Source: Microcoleus sp. FACHB-831 | GTDB taxonomy: Bacteria > Cyanobacteriota > Cyanobacteriia > Cyanobacteriales > FACHB-T130 | Direction of reading: 5' to 3' | Assembly (NCBI RefSeq): GCF_014695585.1 | Contig: NZ_JACJON010000067.1 | Span: 339,792 to 403,791, forward strand | Length of the DNA: 64,000 nt | In this document: piece by piece, positions 27,400 to 37,225 of the stretch | Numbering within the stretch: position 1 is the first letter of the stretch | Layout of the letters: each line of letters begins with the position of its first letter | Translations under genes and position numbers: made by a program | The notes under the pieces: generated by a model | What the model was told of the DNA's origin: nothing | Databases searched by the model: none | What the model saw: the letters and a program-made list of their open reading frames with translations, nothing else

Positions 27400-28692
27400 T
27401 CAATTAGCCATTGCTTGTCCGGCTAACCATGCTGTAGTCCAAGCACTTTGAAAGTTAAAACCGCCCGTTACGCCGTCAATATCCAGAATTTCGCCAGCAA
27501 AATAAAGCCCCGGACAGCACTTACTTTCCATTGTCTTGAAATCTACTTCTTTCAAATTAACGCCGCCACAGGTAACAAATTCTTCCTTAAATACTCCCTT
27601 GCCCTTAATTTGGTATTCGCCCTGAGTGAGTTCTTGCACTAGCTGATTTAAGACTTTATTAGATAAACCCGCCCAAGTGTCTTCTGCACCAATACCAACA
27701 TAGGCCGCTAAATGCTGCCATAGTCGTTTGGGAACGGGAATTGGGCAGCTAGTGGAAATTGCGCGTCGAGGCAATTGGGATCTAACAGCCTGTAGCAGCG
27801 ATCGCAAGTTTTCTGGATTGTACTGGGGAAGCCAATTTATCTGCAAAGATGCTTGATATTCAGCATCGTGCAGAACTCTAGCGCTCCAAGCCGAGAGTTT
27901 GAGAATCGCTGGGCCACTTAGTCCCCAGTGCGTGATAAGTAGCGGCCCCGTTTGCTCTAGCTTGGTTTTATCCGCACTTAGCAACCGCACGCGAACATTC
28001 TCGGCGCTTACCCCAGCCAAATCTTCTAAACGAGGATCTTTCACATTAAAAGTAAAGAGCGAGGGGACTGGCGGTTCAAGAGTGTGACCTAGATCTTTTG
28101 CCCAGCGATATCCGTGCGGATTACTACCAGTAGCAATAAGAATGCGATCGCACTTAATTACCTCTCCCGATTTCAAATTAATCTCAAACTCCTCTTGTTC
28201 CCCGCCTTTATAAGTAGGGGTTAAGAGGGGATCTTCCGTGATATTGGCATCTCGACCGCCCCGAACAATTGAAACCACAGGTGCATTAGTGCGAAGCTTA
28301 ACCCCAGCCTCCTTAGCGGCATAGATTAAACAATCGACAATAGTTTCTGAATTATCAGTAACCGGAAACATCCGCCCATCCGCCTCAGTTTTTAGCTGAA
28401 CGCCTTGGGCGGCAAACCAGGCGACTGTATCCTTAGATTGGAACCTACTAAAAGCACCCCGCAGAGCTTTACCTCCACGAGGATAATTTGGGACTAAACC
28501 AGCAGGATCGAAGCAAGCGTTAGTGACATTACAACGCCCCCCGCCAGATATGCGAACTTTAGTCAGGAATTCGCGCCCTGCTTCTAACAAAGTAACTTGG
28601 GCGTGGGGGCTGGATTGGGCACAGGCGATCGCGCCAAAAAACCCAGCCGCCCCACCGCCAATCGCAACTACTCTTAGCGATGCCTGTGACAC
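27400..28692 (-). CDS. FAD-dependent oxidoreductase, BaiN/HI0933 family
   Basis: Flavoprotein of the family of YhiN/HI0933 and BaiN. The dinucleotide-binding motif GGGAAGFFGA lies at 13-22, followed by the family signature ISGGGRCNVTN (about 49-59), a second nucleotide-binding ATGSNPHGY segment and the C-terminal GEILDIDGVTGGFNFQ FAD-contact motif. The 430 residues match the family. The physiological substrate is unknown in most members. A soluble rubredoxin gene ends only 15 bp upstream on the same strand, so the pair is probably co-transcribed and may exchange electrons (inference). Confidence 0.9.
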   Translation of the reverse strand: MSQASLRVVAIGGGAAGFFGAIACAQSSPHAQVTLLEAGREFLTKVRISGGGRCNVTNACFDPAGLVPNYPRGGKALRGAFSRFQSKDTVAWFAAQGVQLKTEADGRMFPVTDNSETIVDCLIYAAKEAGVKLRTNAPVVSIVRGGRDANITEDPLLTPTYKGGEQEEFEINLKSGEVIKCDRILIATGSNPHGYRWAKDLGHTLEPPVPSLFTFNVKDPRLEDLAGVSAENVRVRLLSADKTKLEQTGPLLITHWGLSGPAILKLSAWSARVLHDAEYQASLQINWLPQYNPENLRSLLQAVRSQLPRRAISTSCPIPVPKRLWQHLAAYVGIGAEDTWAGLSNKVLNQLVQELTQGEYQIKGKGVFKEEFVTCGGVNLKEVDFKTMESKCCPGLYFAGEILDIDGVTGGFNFQSAWTTAWLAGQAMAN

Positions 28693-28707
28693 TGAATATT
28701 TACTTAC

Positions 28708-28872
28708 CTACTCTTCGGATTCTTCAAAATCTTCTTTTGTCACCCCACAAACCGGGCAAACCCAGTCTTCGGGGATGTCTTCAAACGCCGTACCGGGCGC
28801 AATATCTGAATCTGGATCGCCTTCTGCTGGATCGTAGACGTATCCACAAATAGTGCATTTATACTTTTTCAT
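28708..28872 (-). CDS. Rubredoxin (soluble)
   Basis: A 54-residue one-iron electron carrier. Both knuckles are present, CTICGY (residues 5-10) and CPVCGV (38-43), with the conserved Y-x-P-A-G-type segment between and an acidic tail. The start is the ATG of [10 protein letters not shown], preceded by GAGGAGCG; an upstream in-frame codon at 28917 adds an unrelated extension. It has no membrane segment, so it is not the membrane-bound RubA involved in photosystem assembly. It is immediately upstream of the BaiN-type flavoprotein. Confidence 0.95.
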   Translation of the reverse strand: MKKYKCTICGYVYDPAEGDPDSDIAPGTAFEDIPEDWVCPVCGVTKEDFEESEE

Positions 28873-28969
28873 TGTAGTTCGCTCCTCATCATTTGCCTGT
28901 AATATTACAAGCCCCAACGTTGATTAAGTCAGTGTAGTATAATATACTTCACGATTAACGAGTATTAAG

Positions 28970-29164
28970 TTAATAACGCCTGGTTTTCTGAACGCCGTAA
29001 GCTAAGCCAGTGACAATAGAAAGCAGGAACAGCACCAGGTACACAGCACCAGGAAGAGAGGTGAGAACGCCGAACCCTCTGAGGAGATATATGACAATAC
29101 TGAGAGTCAGTACGATACTAAACACGTAACCAAGCGTTCGGGTTTCAGAATTGGGTTGAGTCAC
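28970..29164 (-). CDS. Small two-helix membrane protein
   Basis: A 64-residue protein with two hydrophobic helices (about 11-32 and 38-58) and a basic end VQKTRRY. The plain pattern of a polar N-terminus, two membrane spans and a short basic tail is common in conserved cyanobacterial small proteins. I cannot name a family. The ATG has a purine-rich upstream sequence (AAAGGAAAT). It is upstream of rubredoxin on the same strand, with a 97-bp gap that contains an A/T-rich promoter-like stretch. Confidence 0.65.
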   Translation of the reverse strand: MTQPNSETRTLGYVFSIVLTLSIVIYLLRGFGVLTSLPGAVYLVLFLLSIVTGLAYGVQKTRRY

Positions 29165-29407
29165 AAGAATTTCCTTTAAAGGGCGATCGCATCCACGTCA
29201 TATAATATTGCAACCTCAGATAAATATTTTTGCGATCGGGGGCTTAGAGTGTATACCCGTGCAAGCGGATAGGTCTAATAAATATGTTGGGTTGCAACTA
29301 AAAGCAAAATTTTAGGTCATTATGGTGGGGATTCGGGAAAATTTATTTTTTTAGCAGTAGTAAGCTGTATTGCTTCTATTGTTTATATAGGAGTGGCGTA
29401 AACCAGC

Positions 29408-29980
29408 ATGACTGGAAATATTTCCTTAACTTCAATGGATGCCGCGTCAGACTTACCGCAGAGTAAAAACCAATTTGCGGCAATATTACAAGGCGAGATT
29501 TTAGTAGAAACGCGATCGCACTCGGCGTGGGGGGGTGCGGTGACGGCGCAAATGTACTTACCGCTAGGGCGATCGCACGTTTGGCAGCAATTGACAGACT
29601 ATCCCCGTTGGGTGCAGTATTTCCCAGATGTAAGACGTTCTGAGGTACTAAACACCAAAGACGGATTAACTCAGGGTTGCAAGCGTCTGTACCAAGTTGC
29701 CGATAAATCTTTCCTATTTCTAAGCCTTCAAGTCGAAGTTTACTTGAACGTTTTGGAAGTTTCAGGGCAAAGAATCCAGTTCCTGCTGGAAAAAGGCACT
29801 TTTGCTGACTTTACCGCCGACTTACAACTGCAAGATTGCTCTATGGGGACTTTGCTCACCTACACGGTACAGGCGACGCCACTTATTCCCGTACCTTCCG
29901 TTTTCATCGAACAAGCAATGAAATTAGAATTACCCGCCAATATGCGAACAATGCGGCGGGTTATTTGTGGGAATTGCTAA
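29408..29980 (+). CDS. SRPBCC (START/COQ10-like) family protein
   Basis: A 190-residue protein with the helix-grip fold of ligand-binding START-like proteins. The beginning of the domain is seen in VTAQMYLPLGRSHVWQQLTDYPRWVQYFPDV, followed by strands around SEVLN and VYLNVLEV and a long C-terminal helix (FIEQAMKLELPANMRTMRR). Such proteins bind hydrophobic ligands, sometimes quinones or polyketides; the ligand here cannot be named. There is no signal peptide. The start follows a GGAGTGG purine stretch. It is monocistronic and converges with the minus-strand gene at 30042. Confidence 0.8.
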   Translation: MTGNISLTSMDAASDLPQSKNQFAAILQGEILVETRSHSAWGGAVTAQMYLPLGRSHVWQQLTDYPRWVQYFPDVRRSEVLNTKDGLTQGCKRLYQVADKSFLFLSLQVEVYLNVLEVSGQRIQFLLEKGTFADFTADLQLQDCSMGTLLTYTVQATPLIPVPSVFIEQAMKLELPANMRTMRRVICGNC

Positions 29981-30041
29981 CTACTGATGATTCATTGTTC
30001 ATTATTAGATGGGATAAACATTAATACTGAACAATGAACCA

Positions 30042-30398
30042 TTAGGTATTATTAATTTCCAATTCCAAGTCTTCCTTTATAATCCTTAGTATTCGTTCGA
30101 GATAAACTTGCCGCCACTGCTCTCGCTCGTTTAGCACTTGTTCATCCGGCTTGTACGTCTCAATCTCCTCCAGAGAAATTAGACTTTTTGACGAGGCCAA
30201 ACGTTCAATAGTATCGAGACGTTCCCGCAGAACCGATACTTCTCCCGCTAGCGCCAGCACCATCGCCAGTAACTTGTCGGTTTCTGGATTGTCAAAGTAA
30301 ACAGGACGTTTTCCCTTAGCCTTTTTTGTCGTCACAAATGCTTCCCCCGCGCGATTTTGGATGAGGAAATTACTGCCGATAAATAGATAAATGGGCAA
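30042..30398 (-). CDS. Small coiled-coil protein, unknown function
   Basis: A 118-residue protein with no recognised family. The first 35 residues are basic (TTKKAKGKRP) and the exact start is uncertain. Residues 38-118 are predicted helical with heptad character (LLAMVLALAGEVSVLRERLDTIERL), then an acidic linker and a second helix ending EDLELEINNT. It begins 33 bp after the methyltransferase stop on the same strand, so the two genes are probably one transcript. It may be an oligomeric partner or regulator; that is only a suggestion. Confidence 0.6.
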   Translation of the reverse strand: MPIYLFIGSNFLIQNRAGEAFVTTKKAKGKRPVYFDNPETDKLLAMVLALAGEVSVLRERLDTIERLASSKSLISLEEIETYKPDEQVLNEREQWRQVYLERILRIIKEDLELEINNT

Positions 30399-30431
30399 TA
30401 ATTGCTAAGTTTAAGCTAAAACAAAAGGAAA

Positions 30432-31574
30432 TCATTTACTTGCAACTAACACAGACCAATTGCCCCGGCTGCCAAAACCGCCACTTTGCCCGCTATTTTT
30501 CCAAGCCCCATTAGCGGCAACAGTAGGAATAATTTTATCTGGCTCAAAACCAGCCTTAATTGTCATTTCAACTAAATCTAAATCGCGCATAGCACTCCAC
30601 CAAGGTTCGTTATTGTTTTGAGTTTCCCAATCAAACATGAACGCACTGTAGGCATCCATATTGTTATATTGGGGAGCCTCTGCATGAACCATCAACCCGC
30701 CGGGAACTAGCAGGCGGTGACATTCGCGAAGGATGTTAGCGATCGCGCCTGGTGAAGCTTCGTGCAACAAAATATGAGAGACAATTAAATCGAACGACTC
30801 ATCTGGGAAGTTTGTATGCTCCGCATTCTGCTGGGAAAAGTGTACCCGCTTCTGCAAAGCTTCAGCCCTAGCATGGGCGTAACGCAGCATCGGGGAAGCT
30901 ACATCAATAGCATAAACTTCCGCATCGGGGTAAGCATCCACGTAAGGGAGAGTGCTGTGACCGACGGAACACCCCATATCAAGAATTTTGGCGGGACGGA
31001 AGTTGGGATGCTGCGGCTGTAAGTAGTTGCGAACCACTGACTGACCCATATCGTCGTTAAGTGGCCCCAAGCGACCCATGACATAAACATAAACACCGCG
31101 ATCGTAGATTGCTCCAGCAGCAACATCATCTTGTATATATTCGCTGTGGTAGCCACCAGGCATACAGTGGATATCTACTGCGGTGTGGTAAGCAGGTATT
31201 TTTAAATCCGGGTTGAGGGTTAAAGAACCGCAGGCGCTAGCCTTATCTTGTGCTTGCTCAATTAAATCGTTAATTTGCCGTTCAACACTAATATTGACAG
31301 CATCCCACAACATCTCTTGAGTAGTACGCCGCAACGCACCCCACATTCGATAAGACGGTTCGTGCTGCATCAAACGACGAACTTCATAACGATCTTTGGG
31401 AGGGCGTTGATTTTCTTGCTCAAATCGGGGTTTAAGCTGCTTTTCGTAAAGCTCTTTATTCCCTGGAGAAATCTGACTACCAATGTAGCCTTTCAAGCTA
31501 TTTACAAAATTTTGACGTGCTAACTCATCGTGGGTAGCTTCAGGCAGCATGCGGTGTTGGAATTGCTCGTCCAT
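30432..31574 (-). CDS. Class I SAM-dependent methyltransferase
   Basis: A 380-residue enzyme. The N-terminal 170 residues are a helical extension that I do not recognise, with conserved-looking HEPSYRMWGALRR and a metal-like HCMPGGYHSEY segment. The Rossmann methyltransferase domain follows: motif I ILDMGCSVGHS (about 198-208), motif II VYAIDVASPML, motif III region SFDLIVSHILLHE and motif post-III LLVPGGLMVHAE. The methyl acceptor is unknown. The combination of the large N-terminal extension with a UbiE-type core is the notable feature. It lies between the small coiled-coil gene and clpB, all on the minus strand. Confidence 0.85.
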   Translation of the reverse strand: MDEQFQHRMLPEATHDELARQNFVNSLKGYIGSQISPGNKELYEKQLKPRFEQENQRPPKDRYEVRRLMQHEPSYRMWGALRRTTQEMLWDAVNISVERQINDLIEQAQDKASACGSLTLNPDLKIPAYHTAVDIHCMPGGYHSEYIQDDVAAGAIYDRGVYVYVMGRLGPLNDDMGQSVVRNYLQPQHPNFRPAKILDMGCSVGHSTLPYVDAYPDAEVYAIDVASPMLRYAHARAEALQKRVHFSQQNAEHTNFPDESFDLIVSHILLHEASPGAIANILRECHRLLVPGGLMVHAEAPQYNNMDAYSAFMFDWETQNNNEPWWSAMRDLDLVEMTIKAGFEPDKIIPTVAANGAWKNSGQSGGFGSRGNWSVLVASK

Positions 31575-31646
31575 AACCTTATCTTTTTATCCATTAGTTA
31601 CAAATTTAGCAAGCTGCTTTCCGGTATTAGGCTTTTGTTGCAAATT

Positions 31647-31684
31647 AAGTAGGGTGCGTTAGTAAAAATTAACGCACCCTACTT
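31647..31684. repeat. Palindromic GTAGGGTG hairpin, copy 2
   Basis: A perfect 15-bp inverted repeat (AAGTAGGGTGCGTTA at 31647-31661 with TAACGCACCCTACTT at 31670-31684) and an 8-nt loop. It sits 9 bp after the clpB stop and probably ends clpB transcription. Confidence 0.8.
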
Positions 31685-31693
31685 GATTTGAAC

Positions 31694-34321
31694 TTAGCTA
31701 GATTTTGAAGTTAACAACTCCGATGCCAATCGCTTGAAGGCAAGGCGCTCGTTTTCTACATCTACATAGATAGTGTCGCCGTCATGAAATTCGCCGCGCA
31801 AGATAGCCTTAGCAATTTGCGTTTCTAGTTCTCGCTGGATTGCTCGTTTCAAAGGCCGTGCCCCATAAACTGGGTCGTAACCTATATCAGCTACAAAATC
31901 AAGCGCTGCTTCAGAGAGTTTGAGAGCAATTTTGCGATCGCTCAAGCGCTTCTCCAATCTAGCAACTTGCAACTTAACAATCTGCCGCAGTTCCGATTTC
32001 CGCAAGCTGTGGAAGATAATCATCTCATCAATGCGGTTGAGGAACTCCGGACGGAAGCTAGAACGCATCGATTCCATCACTCGATTTCGCATTTCATCAT
32101 AGCGAGAATCATCGCCACCAATATCAATGATGTACTGCGAACCGATATTGCTGGTCATAATAATGATGGTGTTCTTGAAATCCACCTTCCGACCTTGAGA
32201 ATCGGTAACGCGACCATCATCTAAAATTTGCAGCATGATGTTAAACACATCCGGGTGTGCCTTTTCGATTTCATCGAATAGCACGACAGCATACGGACGA
32301 CGGCGAATTGCTTCAGTTAGCTGTCCGCCTTCATCGTAACCGACGTATCCAGGAGGCGCACCAATCATGCGAGAAACGTTGTGTTTCTCCATGTATTCCG
32401 ACATATCAATTCGCACGACTGCTTCTTCAGTGTCGAACAAGTAAGAAGCAAGCGCTTTTGCTAATTCCGTCTTGCCAACACCAGTAGGGCCGAGGAAAAT
32501 AAAGCTAGCAATCGGGCGATTGGGGTCAGACAAACCAGCACGCGATCGCTGTATTGCATCTGCAACAGCCGTCACCGCTTCATCTTGTCCGATAACTCGC
32601 TTGTGCAGTTCATCTTCCAAGTGCAGCAGTTTTTCCATCTCAGATTCCACTAGCTTGCTGATAGGAATTCCCGTCCACTTGGAAATAATTTCCGCGATAT
32701 CAGATTCAGTGACTTCTTCCCTTAAGAGAGACTTGCCACTCTTCTGAGTTTGAACTAATTGCTTCTCAGTCTCTTCTAACTGTTTTTGCAATTCAGTTAA
32801 TTTGCCATACTTTAACTCAGCGGCGCGGTTAAGATTATATTCTCTTTCCGCTTGTTGAACTTCAACATTAACCCTGTCGATTTCTTCTTTCAGGCTTTTA
32901 CGCTTATCGAGAACATCTTTTTCAGCTTGCCACTGAGTATTAAGCGAGCGCTGTTCTTCTTTAAGATCGGCGAGTTCTTTTTCAATTCTTCCCAACCTTT
33001 CCCTAGAAGCTGGAGCGCTTTCTTTTTGAAGTGATAGCCGCTCCATTTCCAACTGTAAAATTTTGCGGTCGATTTCGTCTAGTTCCTCTGGCTTAGAGGT
33101 ACTTTCCATTTTTAACCTGGCGGCGGCTTCATCAACTAAGTCAATCGCTTTATCTGGCAAGAAGCGATCGCTAATATATCTTGTAGACAATGCTGCCGCA
33201 GCTACTAATGCGCTATCAGAGATCTTAACGTTATGGTGCGTTTCGTAGCGGTCTTTCAAACCACGCAGAATCGAGATAGTATCTTCTACGCTTGGTTGAT
33301 CGATATATACCTGTTGAAAGCGTCGTTCTAGAGCCGCATCTTTTTCGATATACTTGCGGTATTCATCTAGAGTCGTCGCACCGATACACCGCAACTCACC
33401 CCGCGCCAGCATGGGTTTGAGCAAGTTCCCAGCATCCATCGCGCCTTGAGTTGCGCCAGCACCAACAACGGTGTGAATCTCATCAATAAATAGGATTATT
33501 GTGCCTTGGGAGTCGGTAACTTCTTTGAGAACTGCTTTCAGACGTTCTTCAAATTCGCCTCGGTATTTAGCGCCAGCAATAAGAGCGCCCATATCGAGGG
33601 CGATTAGCTTGCGATCGCGCAACGATTCAGGTACATCACCGCTGACAATGCGTTGGGCTAAACCTTCAGCGATCGCGGTTTTACCTACCCCAGGTTCACC
33701 AATTAAAACCGGATTATTTTTAGTGCGCCGCGACAAAATTTGAATAGTACGACGAATTTCATCATCGCGCCCAATTACAGGATCTAACTTACCCCCGCGA
33801 GCAAATTCAGTTAAATCGCGCCCGTATTTTTCCAGCGATTCGTACTTGCCTTCTGGATTTTGGTCAGTCACTTTTTGGCTACCACGAATTTGTGTAACAA
33901 TATTTTTGAGTTTGGCTTCATCTAGTTTAAATTCTTGAAATAAACCTTTACCAAAACGGTCGTCTTTGGCATAGCCTAAAACTAGATGCTCGATTGAAAT
34001 AAATTCATCGCCAAACTCTTTGCGATAAGCATCAGCCCGATCTAAGAGGCTATCTACACTGCGTCCCCAATATGCAGAACCAGCGCCGCCAGAAACCTTG
34101 GGTTGACGGCGGATAAAGGTTTCGATGTAATCGCGCAGGCGCTGCAAGTTAACGCCAGCTTTATTAAAAATGCTGTTAGTTAGACCCTCTTGTTCGAGGA
34201 GAGATTTAAGTAAATGTTCGCTTTCAACATATTGCTGTTGAGAAGCTTTAATGATATCGGGGGTGCGAGCGATCGCTTCCCACGCTTTTTCTGTAAATTG
34301 ATTAGGATTGCTTGGTTGCAT
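31694..34321 (-). CDS. clpB: ATP-dependent chaperone ClpB
   Basis: Hsp100 disaggregase that works with DnaK to rescue aggregated proteins and does not partner a peptidase. An N-terminal Clp-N domain (1-145) is followed by AAA+ module 1 with Walker A GEPGVGKT near 207-214. A long M-domain coiled coil comes next (about 400-530, segments such as [13 protein letters not shown] and [13 protein letters not shown]), which separates it from ClpC. AAA+ module 2 has Walker A GPTGVGKT near 609-616. The 875 residues are normal. No CIRCE repeat is visible in the 200-bp upstream region. Cyanobacteria often have two clpB genes; which one this is cannot be told here. Confidence 0.97.
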   Translation of the reverse strand: MQPSNPNQFTEKAWEAIARTPDIIKASQQQYVESEHLLKSLLEQEGLTNSIFNKAGVNLQRLRDYIETFIRRQPKVSGGAGSAYWGRSVDSLLDRADAYRKEFGDEFISIEHLVLGYAKDDRFGKGLFQEFKLDEAKLKNIVTQIRGSQKVTDQNPEGKYESLEKYGRDLTEFARGGKLDPVIGRDDEIRRTIQILSRRTKNNPVLIGEPGVGKTAIAEGLAQRIVSGDVPESLRDRKLIALDMGALIAGAKYRGEFEERLKAVLKEVTDSQGTIILFIDEIHTVVGAGATQGAMDAGNLLKPMLARGELRCIGATTLDEYRKYIEKDAALERRFQQVYIDQPSVEDTISILRGLKDRYETHHNVKISDSALVAAAALSTRYISDRFLPDKAIDLVDEAAARLKMESTSKPEELDEIDRKILQLEMERLSLQKESAPASRERLGRIEKELADLKEEQRSLNTQWQAEKDVLDKRKSLKEEIDRVNVEVQQAEREYNLNRAAELKYGKLTELQKQLEETEKQLVQTQKSGKSLLREEVTESDIAEIISKWTGIPISKLVESEMEKLLHLEDELHKRVIGQDEAVTAVADAIQRSRAGLSDPNRPIASFIFLGPTGVGKTELAKALASYLFDTEEAVVRIDMSEYMEKHNVSRMIGAPPGYVGYDEGGQLTEAIRRRPYAVVLFDEIEKAHPDVFNIMLQILDDGRVTDSQGRKVDFKNTIIIMTSNIGSQYIIDIGGDDSRYDEMRNRVMESMRSSFRPEFLNRIDEMIIFHSLRKSELRQIVKLQVARLEKRLSDRKIALKLSEAALDFVADIGYDPVYGARPLKRAIQRELETQIAKAILRGEFHDGDTIYVDVENERLAFKRLASELLTSKSS

Positions 34322-34526
34322 AATCAGTTGGATTAACTAACTACCAAAGACAGGGATAACACAGACAAACCAGGACTTCATCTGACTTATGGCTGTCTCT
34401 ATGGTCATTGTAGGTAGGTGCGTGCAATAGCGAGATCGGTGTTCACGGCTTCCAAGATAGGTATAGCCGTCCTAAATGCATATATTGTTGGGCGGGTAAG
34501 CCTCTCCACCCCTAGTTTTAGATAGA

Positions 34527-35228
34527 TTACACTTCCGGCTCAATCCCGGCGGCGCGTAATTGGGCGGCTAAACGTTCTGCCCGTTCATCGCCAGTAAACA
34601 ACAGATTTCCTTGGCAATCCCACCAACGCAACCAGGGAAGAGTAGCATTTTGATATTCACCCTGCCAAATTCCTAACTCTACACCCAAAGAGTTAATGGG
34701 GTAGTGTCCCCGTTCGTTAGCAGCTAGAAGTTGATAGCGATCTTCTACTAAATGATACACCTCAACGCTAGCTTTTTTCACTTCATAAATGCCGTAGAAT
34801 GCAGGACGAATGACGGTTTCATAAACCCAAAATTTGCCAGTTAGTGGTGTTTTATCTCGCTCTTCTTTTCCATCACCAGAAACAAATTCCAGCGCAATCA
34901 AGGGTGGAATGTACTCTTGCCATAAAACGTAAGAACGCCGGATTTCACCGTTTATTGTTGGGGAGACATTCGGCACATAAAACCAGTCTGGGGCTTCAGC
35001 ACCTCTTTCGGGTGGTTCAGTCATGCGCCAGTAGATACCGGAATCCTGACCAATACAATACTGACCATCGGGATGAACTTGGCGTAATATGGGCAAAAGA
35101 GAGGTAGTCAGCAGAACGCTTTGAGGGTGTTCTTGGAAGTTTTTCACGAAAGTGCCATCGGAGTCGGGTAACTGAGTATGGTCAGGTAGGGATAAGCTGG
35201 ATTGTGGTTGTGCGATCGCATCCGTCAT
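34527..35228 (-). CDS. Uma2-family (DUF820) putative nuclease
   Basis: A 233-residue member of the Uma2 family, very abundant in cyanobacteria and related in fold to PD-(D/E)XK nucleases. Landmarks are the PDWFYVPNVSP segment in the core, IALEFVSGDGKEERD (the usual lE-x-S-p-s-t-x-x-xD motif) and a C-terminal helical region LTGDERAERLAAQLRAAGIEP, which is often seen in this family. In standard members the substrate is unknown. It lacks a neighbouring antitoxin-like gene. It is divergent from the kinase-WD40 gene. Confidence 0.85.
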   Translation of the reverse strand: MTDAIAQPQSSLSLPDHTQLPDSDGTFVKNFQEHPQSVLLTTSLLPILRQVHPDGQYCIGQDSGIYWRMTEPPERGAEAPDWFYVPNVSPTINGEIRRSYVLWQEYIPPLIALEFVSGDGKEERDKTPLTGKFWVYETVIRPAFYGIYEVKKASVEVYHLVEDRYQLLAANERGHYPINSLGVELGIWQGEYQNATLPWLRWWDCQGNLLFTGDERAERLAAQLRAAGIEPEV

Positions 35229-35374
35229 AGCAGCATCTTTAACTTGGATTTAAGCTAATTCTAGTGAGCTGGTCGGCGTTGCGATCGCGATCGCTAGTAA
35301 GCCAAGAGTTGCGAAGGGATACCCTTGCCACAAGAAAGCATTACCATAAACTCAATGCGCGATCGCCCGCTAGA

Positions 35375-37225
35375 ATGAGCTATTGCCTTAATCCCAATTG
35401 CCCAAAACCCCAAAATCTACCAGGGGTAAACTTTTGCACAAGTTGCGGCTCAAAACTGGTATTCCGAAACCGCTACCACCACATCAAACCAATCGGTGCG
35501 GGGGGATTTGGTAAAACTTTCTTAGCCAAAGACGCCGAAAGGATGGACGCACCCTGCGTCATCAAACAATTTTTCCCTTCGCGAGAAATTCAAGCCGATA
35601 CTCAGGCTATGGCGAAAGCTACCCAGTTATTTGAGCAAGAAGCAAGGCAATTGTTGCAGTTGGGAGAACAACATCCACAGATTCCCACCCTCTTTGCCTA
35701 CTTCGAGCAAGATAGATACCTATACCTTGTGCAGCAATATATTGAGGGGCACGATTTGTGGAAAGAATTGCAACACCACGAAGCCTTCAGCGAGAAACAA
35801 ATCCGGGACTTGTTGATGGATTTGTTGCCAGTCCTGCAATTTATCCACGAACATCAGGTAATTCACCGGGATATCAAACCGACGAATATTGTTAGAAGAA
35901 ACAGCGATCGCAAATTAGTCTTAATCGATTTTGGCGTTTCCAAACAGCTAGCTAGCGGTACTCTTTTAACCACAACGGGGACAAAAGCGGGCACAGAAGG
36001 CTATGCACCCCTCGAACAACTGCGGGGAGGAAAAGCTTATCCAGCTAGCGATTTATTCAGTTTGGGCGTAACTTGCATTAATCTACTCACAGCAGCAGAA
36101 CTAGACCAACTTTACGACCCCCTAGAAGGTCGCTGGTTATGGAAAGAGCATCTGAGGAAAAAGCGAAAAGATGTCAGCGTCCAACTTAGCCAAGTATTGG
36201 ATAAATTGCTCAAAGACTATGTGAAAGAACGCTATCAATCAGCAGCAGCAGTATTACAAGACTTGACTGCTGCATCTACTCCAGCACCGCCACCAACACC
36301 GCAGCCGAAGACATCTTTGCCACCACTCCCACCGCCGCAGATACAAATTTGGCGATGCGTCCGCACGCTTAAAGGGCATTCAGACTTTGTTTATGCGATC
36401 GCCATTAGTCCCGATGGAGAAACTCTTGCTAGTGGGAGCAACGACAGCACTATCAACCTATGGCAGCTAGGCACTGGCAACCTAATTCGCACGCTCAAGG
36501 GTAATTCATATAAGGTTTGGTCTGTCGCCATTAGTCCAGATGGACAGACTCTTGCTAGTGGCAACAGCGACAGCACTATCAAGCTGTGGCAACTGGGTAC
36601 TGGTAATCTGATTCGCACCCTCACCGGGCATTCAGACGGGGTTCATTCTGTTGCCATTAGTCCAGATGGGCAGACTCTTGCTAGTGGAAGTTTCGACAGC
36701 ACCATCAAGCTGTGGCAGCTAGGTACTGGCAATCTGATTCGCACCCTCACCGGGCATCCGAACTGGGTTCGTTCTGTCGCCATTAGTCCAGATGGACAGA
36801 CTCTTGCTAGTGGCAGCGACAGCACCATCAATATATGGCAGTTGGGCACTGGTAAACTGTTGCAAACCCTAACTGGCCATTCAGACGAAGTTTGGTCTGT
36901 CGCTATTAGTCCCGATGGACAGACTCTAGCCAGTGGCAGCAGAGACAGCACTATCAAGCTCTGGGAGCTAGCCACTGGCAAACTCATTCGCACGCTCAGC
37001 GGGCATTCAGCCTATGTTAATTGCGTCGCCATTAGCCCGGATGGGCAGACTGTTGCTTGCGACAGCGGTAGGACTATCAAGCTGTGGCACCTAGCTAGCG
37101 GGAAACTGCTGCACACCATCACGGGGCATTCAGACTTTGTTGTTTTCATCTCCTTTAGTCCCGATGGGCGCACTCTTGCCAGCGGCAGTTACGACAAGAC
37201 CATCAAGATTTGGCGGTGCGATTAA
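35375..37225 (+). CDS. Serine/threonine protein kinase with C-terminal WD40 propeller
   Basis: A Hanks-type kinase. Residues 1-28 are a zinc ribbon (Cys 4, 9, 21, 24), common at the start of cyanobacterial kinases. The catalytic domain (about 35-300) has the GAGGFGKTF P-loop, the VIKQFF lysine, HRDIKPTNIV (near 163), DFGVSK and GTEGYAPLEQ, all intact. A Pro-rich linker (about 305-325) leads to seven WD40 blades (about 330-616). Blades 2-5 repeat with a 126-bp DNA period and near identity; blades 4 and 6 each lack one residue. The ATG at 35375 is chosen over one 111 bp upstream because it starts the ribbon. The phosphorylation target is unknown. Confidence 0.95.
   Translation: MSYCLNPNCPKPQNLPGVNFCTSCGSKLVFRNRYHHIKPIGAGGFGKTFLAKDAERMDAPCVIKQFFPSREIQADTQAMAKATQLFEQEARQLLQLGEQHPQIPTLFAYFEQDRYLYLVQQYIEGHDLWKELQHHEAFSEKQIRDLLMDLLPVLQFIHEHQVIHRDIKPTNIVRRNSDRKLVLIDFGVSKQLASGTLLTTTGTKAGTEGYAPLEQLRGGKAYPASDLFSLGVTCINLLTAAELDQLYDPLEGRWLWKEHLRKKRKDVSVQLSQVLDKLLKDYVKERYQSAAAVLQDLTAASTPAPPPTPQPKTSLPPLPPPQIQIWRCVRTLKGHSDFVYAIAISPDGETLASGSNDSTINLWQLGTGNLIRTLKGNSYKVWSVAISPDGQTLASGNSDSTIKLWQLGTGNLIRTLTGHSDGVHSVAISPDGQTLASGSFDSTIKLWQLGTGNLIRTLTGHPNWVRSVAISPDGQTLASGSDSTINIWQLGTGKLLQTLTGHSDEVWSVAISPDGQTLASGSRDSTIKLWELATGKLIRTLSGHSAYVNCVAISPDGQTVACDSGRTIKLWHLASGKLLHTITGHSDFVVFISFSPDGRTLASGSYDKTIKIWRCD

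Noticed and set aside
34322..34526. CIRCE element before clpB
   Set aside because: I looked for the TTAGCACTC/GAGTGCTAA inverted repeat and did not see it.
36350..37220. CRISPR-like array
   Set aside because: The repeats are WD40 blades in a coding frame with a 126-bp period, not repeat-spacer units.
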